The notes below the pieces were generated by a model. It did no database searches. It was not told the origin of the DNA and was given only the letters and a program-made list of their open reading frames with translations. From contig NC_051095.1 in NCBI RefSeq assembly GCF_901709675.1, positions 12,413,956 through 12,477,955 on the forward strand: DNA of 64,000 nt, read 5' to 3'. Position 1 is the stretch's first letter, and each line of letters begins with the position of its first letter. Positions 15,991 through 32,616 of this stretch are shown here, piece by piece. The position numbers were made by a program, and so were the translations under genes. This stretch comes from Syngnathus acus (lineage: Eukaryota; Chordata; Actinopteri; Syngnathiformes; Syngnathidae).

Positions 15991-18689
15991 GAACCACCTA
16001 ATCAGTGAAGCTTTGTTGGTGGTAGTGCCCAGTAGGCATATATGACCACCAATGGAACTGGCTCCCTTCTATTTACTACTAATAATGTGACTGCTGGCGT
16101 TCTGAAATGATTCATTTAAACAAGGATGTGGAGAGTATCGACTGTCCACTTATTGATGTCTCTTGCAGTCCTATTCAATAAATTCTTCATGACCCGTCAT
16201 CAAAATCACCTTTGGCTTTCAGTTTTGTCCCTTTTCTGTCACACTGCCTATTCCACATTCTTTTATGTTTTCCGGTGGTTAACTTCAAAATTATGACAAT
16301 CACTCTTGGGAATATTTCAGGCCCCAAAAAAATCTTTCGAATTGTTTATCTGATCCATCTATACTCAGGGGAAGCATGAGGACAGAAACCATAAGAGACA
16401 ACATCAGGACTGATAAGATGCTTGGCTGCCTGCCTTGTAAACAACAAGGAAGTATTTGGCTCAGCTGTGCCCATGTCCAAAATGCACCATAGCAGTTTTG
16501 GAAATACCTACCAGGCAGTTACTGGCTGTCTCAGTGTTGTGTTTGTGCTACTCTGCTCTGCCACACAGAGACGGGAAGCAGACACAAAGGATCCATCAGG
16601 CTGTTGTTAAAAGGCGCATTAAGTTACTAGAATCCTGCTAAGTTGGTCTGCTCCATGCCCACTTTCACCTCACATCTGTAAAAAGCCTGAAAAAATGCAG
16701 TGGTGTGTGTCAAAGAAACAGAGCTTGGCTTTGTCAGAGCTCAGATTCTCAGCTGGGACTTGACCTCAATGGTTTTTCAGAGTCCGTCAGGGAGCGGCAG
16801 AGCAGGACGGAGTTCACTTCCCCCGACTGGCTGCCATCAGTAGAGCACTGGTCCACAGAGACTGGAAGCTGTTCTTCGTGCCTCTGAGAGTATTTTTTTT
16901 TTATTTGAGCTCAGTGGAGAGGAGATGATGATGTCATTAGAGTGATGGCTGTTAGGTGACAATGAAAGATTACAACTACCAAAGAGATTCTGGATCTGCC
17001 TTGTTTTTCATAATTGTGCGAATGTTGAGGCATACAGTATGTTATTCCTATTCTCTATTAATCCACACACTTTTGTGACATTCATCTGATGCACGCACGC
17101 GCACACACACACGCACACACACACTTAGAGCAGCTTTCTATCTCACAAAATCTGGCAGCTTGAACATGGCGTGTAGAATGAACCTTTATATTTTGATTTT
17201 TGGCACAAACTCAAAGCAACAACTGTATTCTCAGCATAAAAATATACATTTCTTTGTGATTCCCACCCCTACTTGATATAGTACTACACTTGCTTTGTCA
17301 CCTCGGATCCTCAGCACTTAATACTTGATGTAATATGTGCAAGTCCTCATTAAATTTAAATTGAGTTTAAAAATAATGAATCCCTTAATTATATTTAAAA
17401 TGCCACGCAAATGACACAAACTCAATAAACAACGTTGCGATATATATTGTGACACTACCCTCTCTATTTCGATGACTTTCTCCTTTTTTCATTTTGTTTT
17501 GTTTTTGGTGCCTCAGCCTTGCACCCAGCCGCCATATAATGGGTGCATGTTTGGATTGGTGTAGCAGAGGAAAGCGGTGTATTGTCTGGACAGGATCTGG
17601 GCTGAGATCAGCAGATAGCTGGGATGGTGGGCTGAAGCAGTGGTCCGTGGTCCTCTTTGTTTTACTTGGACCTTGCAAACACTTAGTAAACCTCAGAAAG
17701 GTGCCAGACATTCAGGAAATAGGAACTTAGGAAAACAAGCACGAGGCAAGTTGGCCCCATTCATTATAAATGTTACTATTGATTGTGTATGTGTATGTTA
17801 TCATTTCATTTTGAGCGCACTGACGTGAAATATAAGCACTTATACAACAATAAGCCATCTAATAATTTGACGTGTTTTGCCCGTTTCCTCATTTCACAGT
17901 GGTGATTTTTCATTTTTCACGCTCACTACCTCCAAGCCCAGAAGCGGGCTGTATTGTTTTGTTGTTAGTTAGAAGGATTTCTCAGTACCTGCACCACTGA
18001 TTTGAATGAAATCTTCATATTGTTTGAGTTTATTCATAGCGTTCAAAATATATTTTTTACTGTGATTTGAATTTATTACATTGTCACATGAACACTAACT
18101 AGACAGTGTAGAAGTGTCTAGAGAATGTAATTTGTCCACGCTGTGCACAGTAACATTAGCAATTCATTATAAGTACACTTATGCAGTATCACTTATTTAA
18201 CATAATTACAATGCATTAGAAACTCAGTATAAAGAAAATACTACCACATACTGTCAAATCAATACCTCTCGGTCAGTGTCAATACATTGGTCAAAATGAA
18301 GGAATGTTTGTAAAAACAATTGAACAGGTTCAGTGGTACCTTCCGATAAAAATTCAAATAGTTTCCTAACTATGCTTGTACCCTCAAAATAAATGATCTC
18401 GCTCATTTAAATGAATGGAAATATATTAAAACAGATATACAGCTAAAGGAGACGGTAGCAATTTCTCAGTAAATTGCAGAAATAGAGGATAAAGAATCTA
18501 TTGCGGTGAGGATTGCTATATCTGTCTGCATGTGTTGCGTCACCGTTTGTATGTATTTGAGGTTCTTTGTTACAGTTGCAGCTGTCGTAAAATGTCCTCT
18601 ATGAATAACTTTGTATTGCATTGTATTTGTATTGAAATATCAGTCACAAAGAGTTAGAACACAGCGACATTGATACCAGTTAGTTTGAC
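15991..18689. other. Intergenic, nothing recognised
   Basis: Contains an imperfect CA/CG dinucleotide run at about 17093-17123. The ORFs have no recognisable motif. Confidence 0.5.
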
Positions 18690-18697
18690 GGTCTATG

Positions 18698-18740
18698 GCG
18701 GTCACGTCCAAAGTCCGTCCCGCGGGCCAAATCCGCATCT
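18698..18740. repeat. Decayed hAT-type MITE end
   Basis: GTCCAAAGTCCGTCCCGCGG GCCAAAT closely resembles GTCCAAAGTCCGGCCCGTGG GCCAAAT at about 30146-30171. This is the terminus of a widespread hAT-derived repeat; the far end is not visible. Confidence 0.55.
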
Positions 18741-21700
18741 ATATTGGAGCAAAAACAGCAGCCAGAATTTCGAAAACTTGTGAGATGCGTCACTTGCATA
18801 GCAAGGCACCACTATATGCTTAATGATGTATACTAGCATTGTTTTCACGAGTTTCAGTTGGATAATTATCATATGGCCTGACAACTTGTTTCATTGAGTT
18901 CAAGAAAAGACACGTAAGGGATGCAGACAAGTGATTTATGCTTACTGGCAAAAAAGCAGACAATTAAGATCCAGTGAAAGGCTCAAATTACAACATGCGT
19001 GTTCTGCTGTGGCAGGGGTGCATGACCCGAAATAGCTGATGTGTCAGTGCCATGAATCTGCAAGGATAAAATGTGGTAGCTTGCCAATTTGGAACTGAGT
19101 GTGAAGAGTAATTTATTCCATGTGGTCTTCTTTGCTTTAATCCACCATCAAAGGAAGTTTCAAGACTTTCAGTAGATTCCGAGCAGATAAACTTGTTCAG
19201 TGGATGACAAGTTAGGCTCGTGTATTGAAGGATTATATTTTGGATGAAAAAGACAATAGCAACACGCAAAGTTTGCAATTCTAAAATAACATCTCGTAGA
19301 CTGTAACTATAAAACCCACTCAAAGTCCTACTAGTATGCAGTGATGACATACAGTAATGGAAAGCAGCAGCGGAAACAGTGTTAAAGGACAAAGTGCGCT
19401 AGTGCATAAACCTTAAGATGAATATTGAATAAATGCTAAAACGGCTTTCTGTGGTTTGAGTGTTACAAGATGGTTTTATGCGTACTCTCACATTTTGACC
19501 AAAAAAATGTGAGAAACGTGCTACTAACAGACCTAGGAACTGTTGTAAATTGTAGAACAACAAAAAAGAAAAGAAGAAAGCACAACATGTTTCCGTAAAT
19601 GGTTCCGTAAGAGAGACCTGCCCTCTTGAGCGTTTCAGCCCAGGAAATATTTGAGATAGAAGGTTTGCTTGCTCAGTGCGTGGCACATGCATATTTTCCC
19701 TGCTGACCTCACCCGGACATTCCTGCTCGGCCCACACTTTACGGTAATAACACCCCATGCATCAGAGTGACGCTGTGGGAAAGGCGCACAACATGTGCAT
19801 TATTGATTTTTGGCATAATCTTGATATTGGTAGCAGCAAGCTTTCTACAAGCTTCATCGGCCTACAAAAAACAGCATGGCAAACTGGGCAGAGGGCTACG
19901 GGGATTATTCTTTCCTCCAGGACTGAACCCACACGCCCCGACGGTCTGTGGGATTCAAGGCCTCTGAGGCTTTCCACACTGTGTCATTTCCTCTCTGGAA
20001 TCCATAGATCAGGCAAATCACTTCCTATTGTCCTTGCCAAGCAGCCGCCCACTCTGCCTTTCTTTGTCCATGACTATTTCTGTGGCCTTATGGTGAGCCC
20101 TGCCCACTGCAGTGTGAAAATGTTTGCTTTTCTTTTCCCTTTGTGTTTAAACTTGAAACACTTGGGCACTCGATAACGAGCAATGATGTGCCTTTTTCCC
20201 CCTCTGAAATATTGTCATGATGTGAGGTTGACATGATGAGCACACGCTAATGTAAAAAGATAGACATGCATCATACATGATGTGACACAGTTAAAAGGGG
20301 GCGTTTGCGCCGTTGTGGAAGTGAGCACAGCCGCCGTATTTGATCCCAGCCAACGAAAGCGGCTCCAGTACTTATACATTAATCTCAATATAATCAAATG
20401 TGACTTCGTTTTATGACCTTCATGGTTCTTCTCACAGCATGACTTTGGTTACCAAATTTGCATCCTTACTATGGGAACAAGGGATAAAAAAAATACTTTT
20501 GCCTCTGGACTTGGGTTAATAATGTATCCCTGGCTACAACTCTGCTTGGGATTTTGAGACATAAAAGCCAAGAGCAATGGAACTGTCATTATAACGTCAT
20601 TCCTAGACGGTGAGCAGTGTCTTTTGGGGGTGGGTTAGGGTTGTCTTGAGTAGCCAGAGACAGACTATAAGGAAAAAGAGTATCCCTACTCGGGATGAAA
20701 CACTTTCTCATACTGTAAACTTCAGCCGGGAGTGAATAGATTGAAAAGAGTGACTTTAACTGGATTGTGATGATGAGAAAACAATCCATGGCTTCTCGGA
20801 CGACAACAAGTTTTCCATGGGTCAGATATTTTAGAGGGCTTAACGTGGCCTTGGCCACATAAAAAAATAGGCGAAAAAAAGCCTTCCAACCAGCTTAGAG
20901 GCAGCCCCTGGACGTGCTTGTGGAAGTTTTAATGGGAGTCAGATGTGCATCTAATCAAAGGAAAATGGTGGGAAACATTAAGGAGGCCGAGCAAAAAGAA
21001 GAAATGCAGGAAATGTGATAACAGTAACAAATTACAGTTCTTCAGAGAATCAGTCAACTAACAAATACACTGTTGACTTCACATTGATTCTACCCCTGCT
21101 GAGAACTTAGTCACGGACTGCTGTTAAATTTATGAGGTTATAACAAATGCAGTCTTTGTAAGCCAACTTTTGTTACAATATTTGTCAGTGATACAAATCA
21201 AATGAAACCCTTTTTAAAAATGGTGCTAGGATTTTTTATTTTGAATAATCTTTCCAGGGGGTGCAAGCAAATCAATTTTGCAGGGTCATATCCAGGACTC
21301 TCAAAATACATAAATTTCCACAACCCACCCATTAAATCCACTTTACTGAGTTTTATATTATGACAAAGCCCCTTAAAAGACCATTCATTAAGGAAGAACG
21401 GGCATAATGATAATAATAATGTAATAAAATAAAGAAAACGGTTTATAGAGGACTAATGCACCTCTTTGGTGTTGGAAAAAAAGACAGGATGCCACTAACA
21501 GTCCCATATGGGAGCTTTTTAAAATGGAACACTCCTAATTGGAACCCTTTACATCATTAAGATAAAAAGAACGGAATATATGCCAGGTCAGTTATGTGTT
21601 TAAAGGATACGTTCTGTAATTCTTCCACTATTTTAAGCAGTTGGGTCTCAATACCATCTGCCACCTGCTTTTTTATCAAACTACCCAAAGCATTAGTAAT

Positions 21701-24008
21701 ATCATACATTATTCACCCAATTGCCTTTCATGCAGAAATGAAGGCGTTTCGGGGGCCGGCTGTCTGCCGGCATTCAGTCGTCTACTCTCTTGCCTGTGTC
21801 TGCCATTGTTAAAGAAAAATAAATTCGACGGGCAAACAAACAAAGGAGATGGACTACACAGTCTTGAGATCTATGCTGTGTGAGCCTCATCTGGGAACGT
21901 GTTGCGCACATAAACAGCGACAAAACTATTCGCATTTCTAGAATTACTTTATTTGTATGACTCACGCAGCTTGTTGTTAGCGAAGCAACTAATCACTAAG
22001 TGTTATTCTCAGATAAACTAACGAAAACATTTGCAATTCATTCCCATGCCACTGTTGCCTATCGGACACGAAGGCTAACACTGAGCTGACCTAGCCAAGA
22101 CAGTCAAGGTGGAAGTAGTGATGTCATCTGCTGATTGGTGGTCACAAAGTGATCTATTTATCCTTGCCAAGCCAGCTTTCTTCGCCTTGTAGACTAAACA
22201 CACCAGACCAGCAAGCGCCTATCGCAAAACCACTACACACAGCGACTTGAAACACTTTTACTGTATATATACGGTCGCGTATATACACAGAGAACATATG
22301 CAGGCATAAATAGTAAATGCTTTTTACACTGAGTTAATCTTCTGTGGACTGAATGTGGTGACAGTCACAGACACACAAACCACACATCTCCGCCAGCTGT
22401 GATTTTACTTCCCCTAAAAAGAAGTCCTCACCTCATGGTTCATGCTGAAAAAAGCTCTGGGAAAGGACTCAAGAATATTCTAATCTTCTGCATGGATTAG
22501 TTTCTGACATTTTAATTCCAGTACATTTTCTGAAATAACCTCTTCTGGTGCGTACAGTAAAGCTTTTGAGGGTTGGTGGGGGAAAGGATCCAAAGCAGAA
22601 AGTGGAAGACGCAACAGGCCGAAATTTTCCTGAACACTAAAAAGAGAAATTCGCACACACGACGGGTTTGTTGCAGTCTCGAGCACAGAAAAGGTTGACA
22701 GTTGTGAAGTAATGATTGCGTACTACTGTGAAGGTAACATTTTCCATTACGCACCTTTGGGATGAACGAGGAATGAGATTAGCCCCCCCAAAAAAATGCC
22801 ACAAATGTACTACCGACATCTTTTTGAGTCTTCCCAGAAGAGTGCAAGCCATTACGGCTCCAATAAAACAACCGTATATACTTCCATTTTCACTTCCCGT
22901 AGGTGCAATGTTTTTGTCCAAAGACTGTAGGGAATAAAACATTCACAAAAATAAATGAGCATTTTCAAAGCCTGTTGAAGCATGTTGCATCTGTTTACAA
23001 AACAGTCACTTCTGTCTAGAATACTTCCATTTGACTGGAAGAGCGATAAGGACGCCAGCTGCAGGCTACCACATCCACACAAGCGAGGCAATGGATATTC
23101 AGCATTTTGCATGAACTGTACTCTGCCCTTGTTTACTCCGTCATGCCAGCGCACTGACAAAAGACTGCGAGGAAGCTTGTAGGCGGCCTCAACAGAGTCT
23201 CTGTTGTCTGTTTTTGATTCGCCACGCTTGTTCCATGGTGTCCATCAAGGTGGGTGGCTTCCATGCTAGCGGATGACGGCTTTACTACGGAGGGTACATA
23301 GGTTTTCCATAGTAAATTGTATCAGGTGGAAAAACCCCGCTTTCTTAATTAGTCATTTCACACAGCGGAGAGCTCTTTTTATCCAGGCTCCATATGCTAA
23401 GCAGATGCGATTCAAGCCAACTCGGATGGCCTCCAGTGTAATCTCTTTGTAATAACAAACAAGTTCCCTTTAAATTAGAAAGGACACTTCCTCTGCACAC
23501 CGTGTGGATAATCATTCCACATTGTGTTGCCTTACTAAATGCCTGTCTGCTCTCATGATGACGAAGCTGAGGGCTAGGACGGCCGTGTCGAAAGTGAAGC
23601 GTATCCTTCACATATCCCGCTGAGGACATATGGCTGCTGTCACTGACTGAATACACCTGAGGCTCATTGAACAACCGCACACGTTGCTCTTATGTTATGG
23701 GCTTTTGCTTACAAGCTCCACTTTGGAGGGATGTCACATAAAACATTTGCATTTTCAGGTGAGTGTGAGGTGAGGATGACCGAGCTGAACAGCGAGTCAT
23801 GGAAAACTTACTCAGGGGTGCACATTATGTGTTAGAGATGAGACTAAAAAGGTGTGCTTTCTTCTCTTGTCTTTCCCCCGGTGAGCAATTAAAAGTTTTA
23901 TTGTCTTTAAACAGACATAAAACTATACTCATTAGTTTTCCAAGTATAAAAAAAAAAAGAGAAATCAGTTGCCACTTTGTCATCATGAAAACATCGAGGA
24001 GGCATCTG
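18741..24008. other. Intergenic, nothing recognised
   Basis: AT-rich, with many small ORFs and no coherent gene model. At about 22261-22290 a near-perfect hairpin (TGTATATATACG / CGTATATACACA) is visible. Confidence 0.5.
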
Positions 24009-24010
24009 CT

Positions 24011-24470
24011 ACGGTGGCTATAAAAAGTGTTCACACTCCTGAAACCAAGATAAATTATTGTGAAATTTGTTTCACTCATGTGACCTATGACCTTTACAAG
24101 TCAATCAATCAACCAACGACCAACCACACCTGCCGCAGTGCCCCAATAAACCCCAAATAAAGTGCAACACTTCCTGACATTATTTTTTATTTTTTGCTGA
24201 AGCCTCGATGTTGTGTTTATCAACACTGACTGCTTTTTGGAATTTTTCATAATTCCCTCCACCTTGACTAAGGTCTCGGTTCCAGCTGAAAAAAAAAAAA
24301 AAACAGCCCCAAAGCATGAATTGATTTTGTACCAAACATCCATTTTAGAAATCTGCCCAAAAGGTCCAACTTGGGTTTCATCAGGCCATAACAAATTTTC
24401 CCACATGCTTTCATATTTGTCTCTGCAAAATTTGGGATTACAAGAGGTTGTGCACACTTTTGTATATTTT
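24011..24470 (-). mobile_element. Tc1/mariner transposon relic (transposase pseudogene)
   Basis: The + strand starts with GGCTATAAAAAGTGTTCACACTCCT, a known end of Tc1-related fish repeats. On the reverse strand about 24190-24440 reads MWENLLWPDETQ, then CFGAVFFFFSAGTETLVKVEGI. This corresponds to the region around the second catalytic aspartate of Tc1 transposases (usual form SDETK). The frame is short, the DNA-binding half is missing, and a poly-A run at about 24289-24302 replaces part of the coding sequence. Non-functional. Confidence 0.75.
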
Positions 24471-26348
24471 CAATCTCAAAAACAGTCCTTATCTTCAGCT
24501 GAATCAAAAAGCTTTGAAAAGATTTATCTTTGCACTTTGACGCTATGCCACTGTATGCAGTTGACGCTATTCTGCCAAGGTTGTCGGGAAGGCGGCTCAT
24601 GAATAGATGGCCAAGCAATGACACTGACCCATCCAGCTGAGGCAACTGTGGTCAAGTCGGTCTCATTCATCACCAAATCATTTTTTTCCCTACCTCAGAT
24701 CTACTAGAAACACATCCAATAAAAACTATTGTGCGTTTGATGCCAAGCTTCCCCACGAAGGAACAGAATCAAAGGGAGAAGTGAAAGTAACCCAAGAGCA
24801 TCTGTCTCCCATTCATCAACATTTCTGTGACTGTCAACGTCGAGCCATTGTGTGTGTCTAGTCTACTACTACAGCCAGAGACACTTGGGAATCTCCCTTT
24901 CTTTATATCCTAAATACAAGCACAGAGATTAAGTTTGCACGAGAACTCTTGGGGATGAGTCAAAACTTTCCTTTACATCCAAGTAGCTTTAAAAGAGGAA
25001 ATTCGTGCTTGAGGTTTGAATTGGGGTGTTTTGGAACCTTTCTTACTGGCACCAACCCACTGTTGTACAAGTCATTATACTAAATTGGAGCATTTTAGTG
25101 AAACTGTTATCAACATTCTGGTTAGTATTGTTGGACAGTGTTGTTAACTTGTCATCTATTTAATGCAAATAATGGCCTCCAGCGAATAAACGCCTTTGTG
25201 ATTAAGTATTCTCCTATTTTCAAAACCTGACAACTCAAACACCAACCATAAGTAGTTAGTAAATTTAAGCTCCAAAATAAGATTTAATTTTGCGTCATGT
25301 TATGTCATGTTCTCTGTGTCTATTTTCTGTATCTCCTTTTGAAGCTTTGGTCTCTACCTATTCTCATTAGTCCTGCTCTTTGTGTATACCAACCACCTTG
25401 GTCAAAAAAAAAAAAATGAACCAATAGGGAACTATTGTACTCCATTTGTACATGTGGAAAAATGCTAAATGTATTCATCATTATGTATATAAAAAAAACA
25501 AGGCTGACCATGGATGTGACAGCTCATTTTTAGAGAACGACTTTCCCAGGATGCAGTGAAAAACACGTCTGACTGATCCTCTGTCATGCAGCTGGTGGAT
25601 GGCTCAAAGTGGTGCTTTTAAAAATGGCCTTTCTTTCCTCATCTTTTAACCAAAGACCATAAATAACCGTCCAAAAACACCCAGTGACGTAGCTTGTCCA
25701 TGACCCATCTGTTGGCCTCCATTGATTCTCTTTAATGGCCACAATGTGTCCTTTGCTGTATCTGGACTCATCTCCCAAGTAATGGGATCCTCTGCGGGTC
25801 AATGTAAGCTCATTACACCTGTCCCGTGGTAGTTACAAGAGCAGCACACCGTGAGGAATTTTAATGCAAACAGCAGAAACAACCATTACCGCCACTTTGG
25901 CAAAACATTCAACGGAGACCTAGGAAAGCTTTGGTCTTTAGGAATCAATAGGGAAATTGCAACAACTTCATACTAGCCAGTAACAGGTAAAAAGAAATGT
26001 CTTCATATCGCTTCAAATATTTTATTCCAGTAGTATATTTCTCTTTTTCCGCTTCAACTCACAAGAATGTTCCATTTCATCTTAGATTTTTCTCAGCAAA
26101 TCTTGTTACAGTCAAATATTCCCATTTGAGACAGAACAGATCTCCAGTGGCTTATTTGCCCTGAGAAATGTAGAACGGCAGGGCGGGTGCGTGTGTAACA
26201 AAGCTTCTTGTGTCCTAGGAAAAAATACGAGCCCTCGGAATGGAAAATATCCAATGTAGTTTCTTAATTCAGAGCAAAGGGGCCAGATGGCTGGAGGTAT
26301 GAACGAATCAATTTAATTGCTTGCAGATGCAATGCATGTGAGGGGGTA

Positions 26349-26350
<2 letters not shown>
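24471..26350. other. Intergenic, nothing recognised
   Basis: A reverse-strand open frame at 25584-25802 (72 codons, rich in W, Y and G) is the only frame with protein-like composition. I do not recognise it, and it has no convincing splice sites. A poly-A stretch lies at about 25405-25417. Confidence 0.45.

Positions 26351-26431
<81 letters not shown>
26351..26431 (+). repeat. (GT)n microsatellite
   Basis: About 81 nt of uninterrupted GT, followed by GAGAGGGGGGGTGG. Confidence 0.98.
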
Positions 26432-26433
<2 letters not shown>

Positions 26434-26611
26434 AGGGGGGGTGGACTTTAAGATGAGGAAGTGGTTAGTGTTTTCAGTCCACAGAGTTACTTAATCACTA
26501 TGTTAGACTAATCTGGAATCAAAGTGTTAATTGTTTAAAAATCAGGTCAGCCTGCTGGAGAACACTGTGATAAACATCCAAATAAATTCACTTTATACAC
26601 TTACACACACA

Positions 26612-30022
<3,411 letters not shown>

Positions 30023-30268
30023 TACCGTATTTTCCGCACTATAAGGCGCACCTAAAAACCTAAAATTTTCTCAAAAGCCGACAGTGCGCCTTATAATCAG
30101 GTGCGTCTTATATATGGACCAATATTGAGCCACTACAGGAGGCGTGTCCAAAGTCCGGCCCGTGGGCCAAATGTATATATCTTATATATGGACAAAGTTT
30201 TAAAATGGGCCATTCATTGAAGGTGCGCCTTATCATCCGGTGCGCCTTATAGTGCAGAAAATACGGTA
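30023..30268. mobile_element. MITE with TACCGTATTTTCCGCAC termini
   Basis: 246 bp with long inverted ends: it starts TACCGTATTTTCCGCACTAT and ends ATAGTGCAGAAAATACGGTA. Subterminal AAGGCGCACC / GGTGCGCCTT pairs continue the inverted repeat. This is a widespread vertebrate non-autonomous DNA element; a TA target duplication is compatible but masked by the palindrome. No transposase. A second repeat is embedded at about 30136-30172. Confidence 0.88.
30136..30172. mobile_element. hAT-derived fragment nested in the MITE
   Basis: CAGGAGGCGTGTCCAAAGTC followed by CGGCCCGTGGGCCAAATG is one terminus of a hAT-type repeat also seen at 18698. CTTATATATGGAC occurs at 30107 and again at 30181, on either side of it. 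Confidence 0.6.
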
Positions 30269-32141
30269 AAGTAAGCTCATGAAAATGTTGCTTTTTATTT
30301 AATTCTATTTATTCCAGTGTGTATTATTGTGTTGAGCAAGGTTGCATATATGCACATTTTATGTCATGCCTGTGGATGGTATTATAAACGATGGCATCTC
30401 GTGGCCAAGGCAGACCACACGATCACAAAATTAACATGATAAAACAGTTGGCTTTTGTACAGCACACATCTGTCCTGATAGCCTTTCCTCATATACGAAC
30501 TTGGCGTATAGGACCATAAGGCCGTAGGGCTGATTAGACAGAGTGGTGGAAACATTTTCCTCATTTCTGTTTTTACAAGGTGGCAATGTGGGCCAGTAAA
30601 GATATCATCCATATGTCCATTTGCATTATGAAGCAACTGATCCAATATTCCTGCTGTATCTATTGAAGCCTGTCTCTAAACCTTCCAGAACCACAGCAAG
30701 AAGAAATCAACTTGAAAGTTGGCTTATCCAACATCTGGAGGGCAATTAAGATGTTACTGCTCAAGCCTTCAAGAAATATTTCCACATTGTGGCTTTAACG
30801 CCAACGTACATTTCCAGATTCACCATCCATCCATCCATCCGTTAAACTCCACCGTGGAGCTCCTGGTTTACTGTACCATTTGTCTATGTATCGATTGAAA
30901 GCATAACTGTAAAAGTTTATCACATCAGCAGATGGTACAGTTTGAGTTACGGGTGCCATAAATAAAAGAAGTGCTCAATCGGGATCAACATGCATAAATG
31001 GATGTTCTTGTACAGAGATGTCAAAGTATCAGTTGTTGCAGAGTCGTATTTTATTACATTTTTACCAACACACTGAAAGATCCTATTCAGTGAATTCAAA
31101 TCTTACTTTTTGAAGGTAATTGTTGAAACTGCACAAAGACTGTGAACTATGCGGGAGCTTCAACGTTAAACCGTTCAAATATTCCCAGATTTTTAAGGGG
31201 GCGTGGCTAAAGATGGGCCTACTTGTGTTGCCCCTCCCTCTATAAGAACTGAAATTTTCATTCGGTGGATTAAGGTTAGAATGGACTGCAAACATCTGTC
31301 AGTTATTGTTCAGATTACTGAGAATGCAAACTATAAACGTGTGGGCACCGGGCATTTGTTTTTCATGACATCGACGCGTCTGTTTGGAATTATCCCTACG
31401 GCTGCCCCGTTTTTGGGTTAATGTTAACATAAATAAACTAATCCGACTCGGAATTTCACGCACCAGTTACTGACTACAGTTCTATCATATGCCGCTTGAA
31501 GTATTGCCTCCAGCCATATACAGTACACTCTTTGAAATGGCCGTTAACGTACTTATCAATGTATATGTTAGTATGCGTTGAGTGCTTTTTGACAAAATTA
31601 TTATGACAATACCTCACTGTGGGAGAACAGATAAGCATCAAAGTGCGGGAGTCATGAGGATTGCAACAGTTCTATTTTCCCAAATAAAGTCAAGGTCACT
31701 GCAGGTTTCCAACATAATCTTCAGCAATACCGTATGTATACTTTTGGATGGAGTTTCATATTTGGTGGATTTTGTGCTTGCTGCTGGAATATATGATCTG
31801 GCTTTTACTCACTGTGTATGCATAATGAGACAAGAAAGGATCACACAATTGATGTGTTCATTTTTTCCCCCCTTGTTTACATTTACTCTGGCTGTTTGGC
31901 TCTTGGCCGAAAAGTGGGTCAAAAATTAAAAACAGGGAAGGAGGGAGGGTAGAAATGAGTTGGAGCCCACATACTGCTCAGCATCTTCGTGTTGAATATG
32001 AAAATATATAATAGCATAATGTGTTCAGTATGCAAGCTTGAAGGAAACCATATGAAAAAGATCCCAGACAAAGAGCCTTCTGTGTTCCAGCTGACCCTCC
32101 ACCCCGCCCCATCCATCGTCTGTTTCATGAGTGAGGCGGGA
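30269..32141. other. Intergenic, upstream of synpo
   Basis: No gene supported. A short CCATCCATCCATCC run at about 30824-30840 resembles the terminal repeat of the local retroposon family in reverse. Confidence 0.5.
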
Positions 32142-32161
32142 GGGGGGGGGGGGGGGGGGGG
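32142..32161 (+). repeat. Run of 20 guanines
   Basis: Uninterrupted G20 immediately before the candidate synpo 5' exon. It could form G-quadruplex structure and is prone to length variation or sequencing error. Confidence 0.9.
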
Positions 32162-32328
32162 TTTGCAGAGTCATATAGGAACTGAAAAAGGGGGCAGTCT
32201 CCTCTGCTGCTGCCTCACACAGACTGACCCCGGCACAGTACAGGTGAGCTGCAGTGAGTGGGACCAGCACACTCCCGCAGCAAGGAATACTGCTGCTGCA
32301 GATCAAATCACCTGCAGACTATTCCATG
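32162..32328 (+). other. synpo: Candidate non-coding first exon of synpo
   Basis: G+C-richer stretch, open but without a persuasive start codon, ending CTATTCCATG and a strong donor GTAAGT at 32329. It lies about 3.1 kb before the acceptor of the start exon at 35468. The true transcription start cannot be read from sequence, so the 5' boundary is arbitrary. Inference only. Confidence 0.4.
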
Positions 32329-32577
32329 GTAAGTTGCAATCTTTGTTTTAGAGAGCGCGGACAAGCGGGTAATTGAAACAAAGGAGAGAAAGTTTGGAGG
32401 AGACGGCAAACATCTGGGGGCCGCTGGTTTTACCCTCATTGGGGACTTGCAGGGTTCTTTGTCTTGCTACTGTGGCTCTGCGATCCAGAACGGTCTGTGA
32501 TGATAAAGTATGTTACATCAGGGGAAACTTTTATTTATTTATCTATTTATTTACTTACTTATATATTTATTTATATA

Positions 32578-32616
<39 letters not shown>

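Noticed and set aside
19757-20176. 139-codon open frame.
   Set aside because: No domain, splice context or biased composition; length is within chance for this much sequence.
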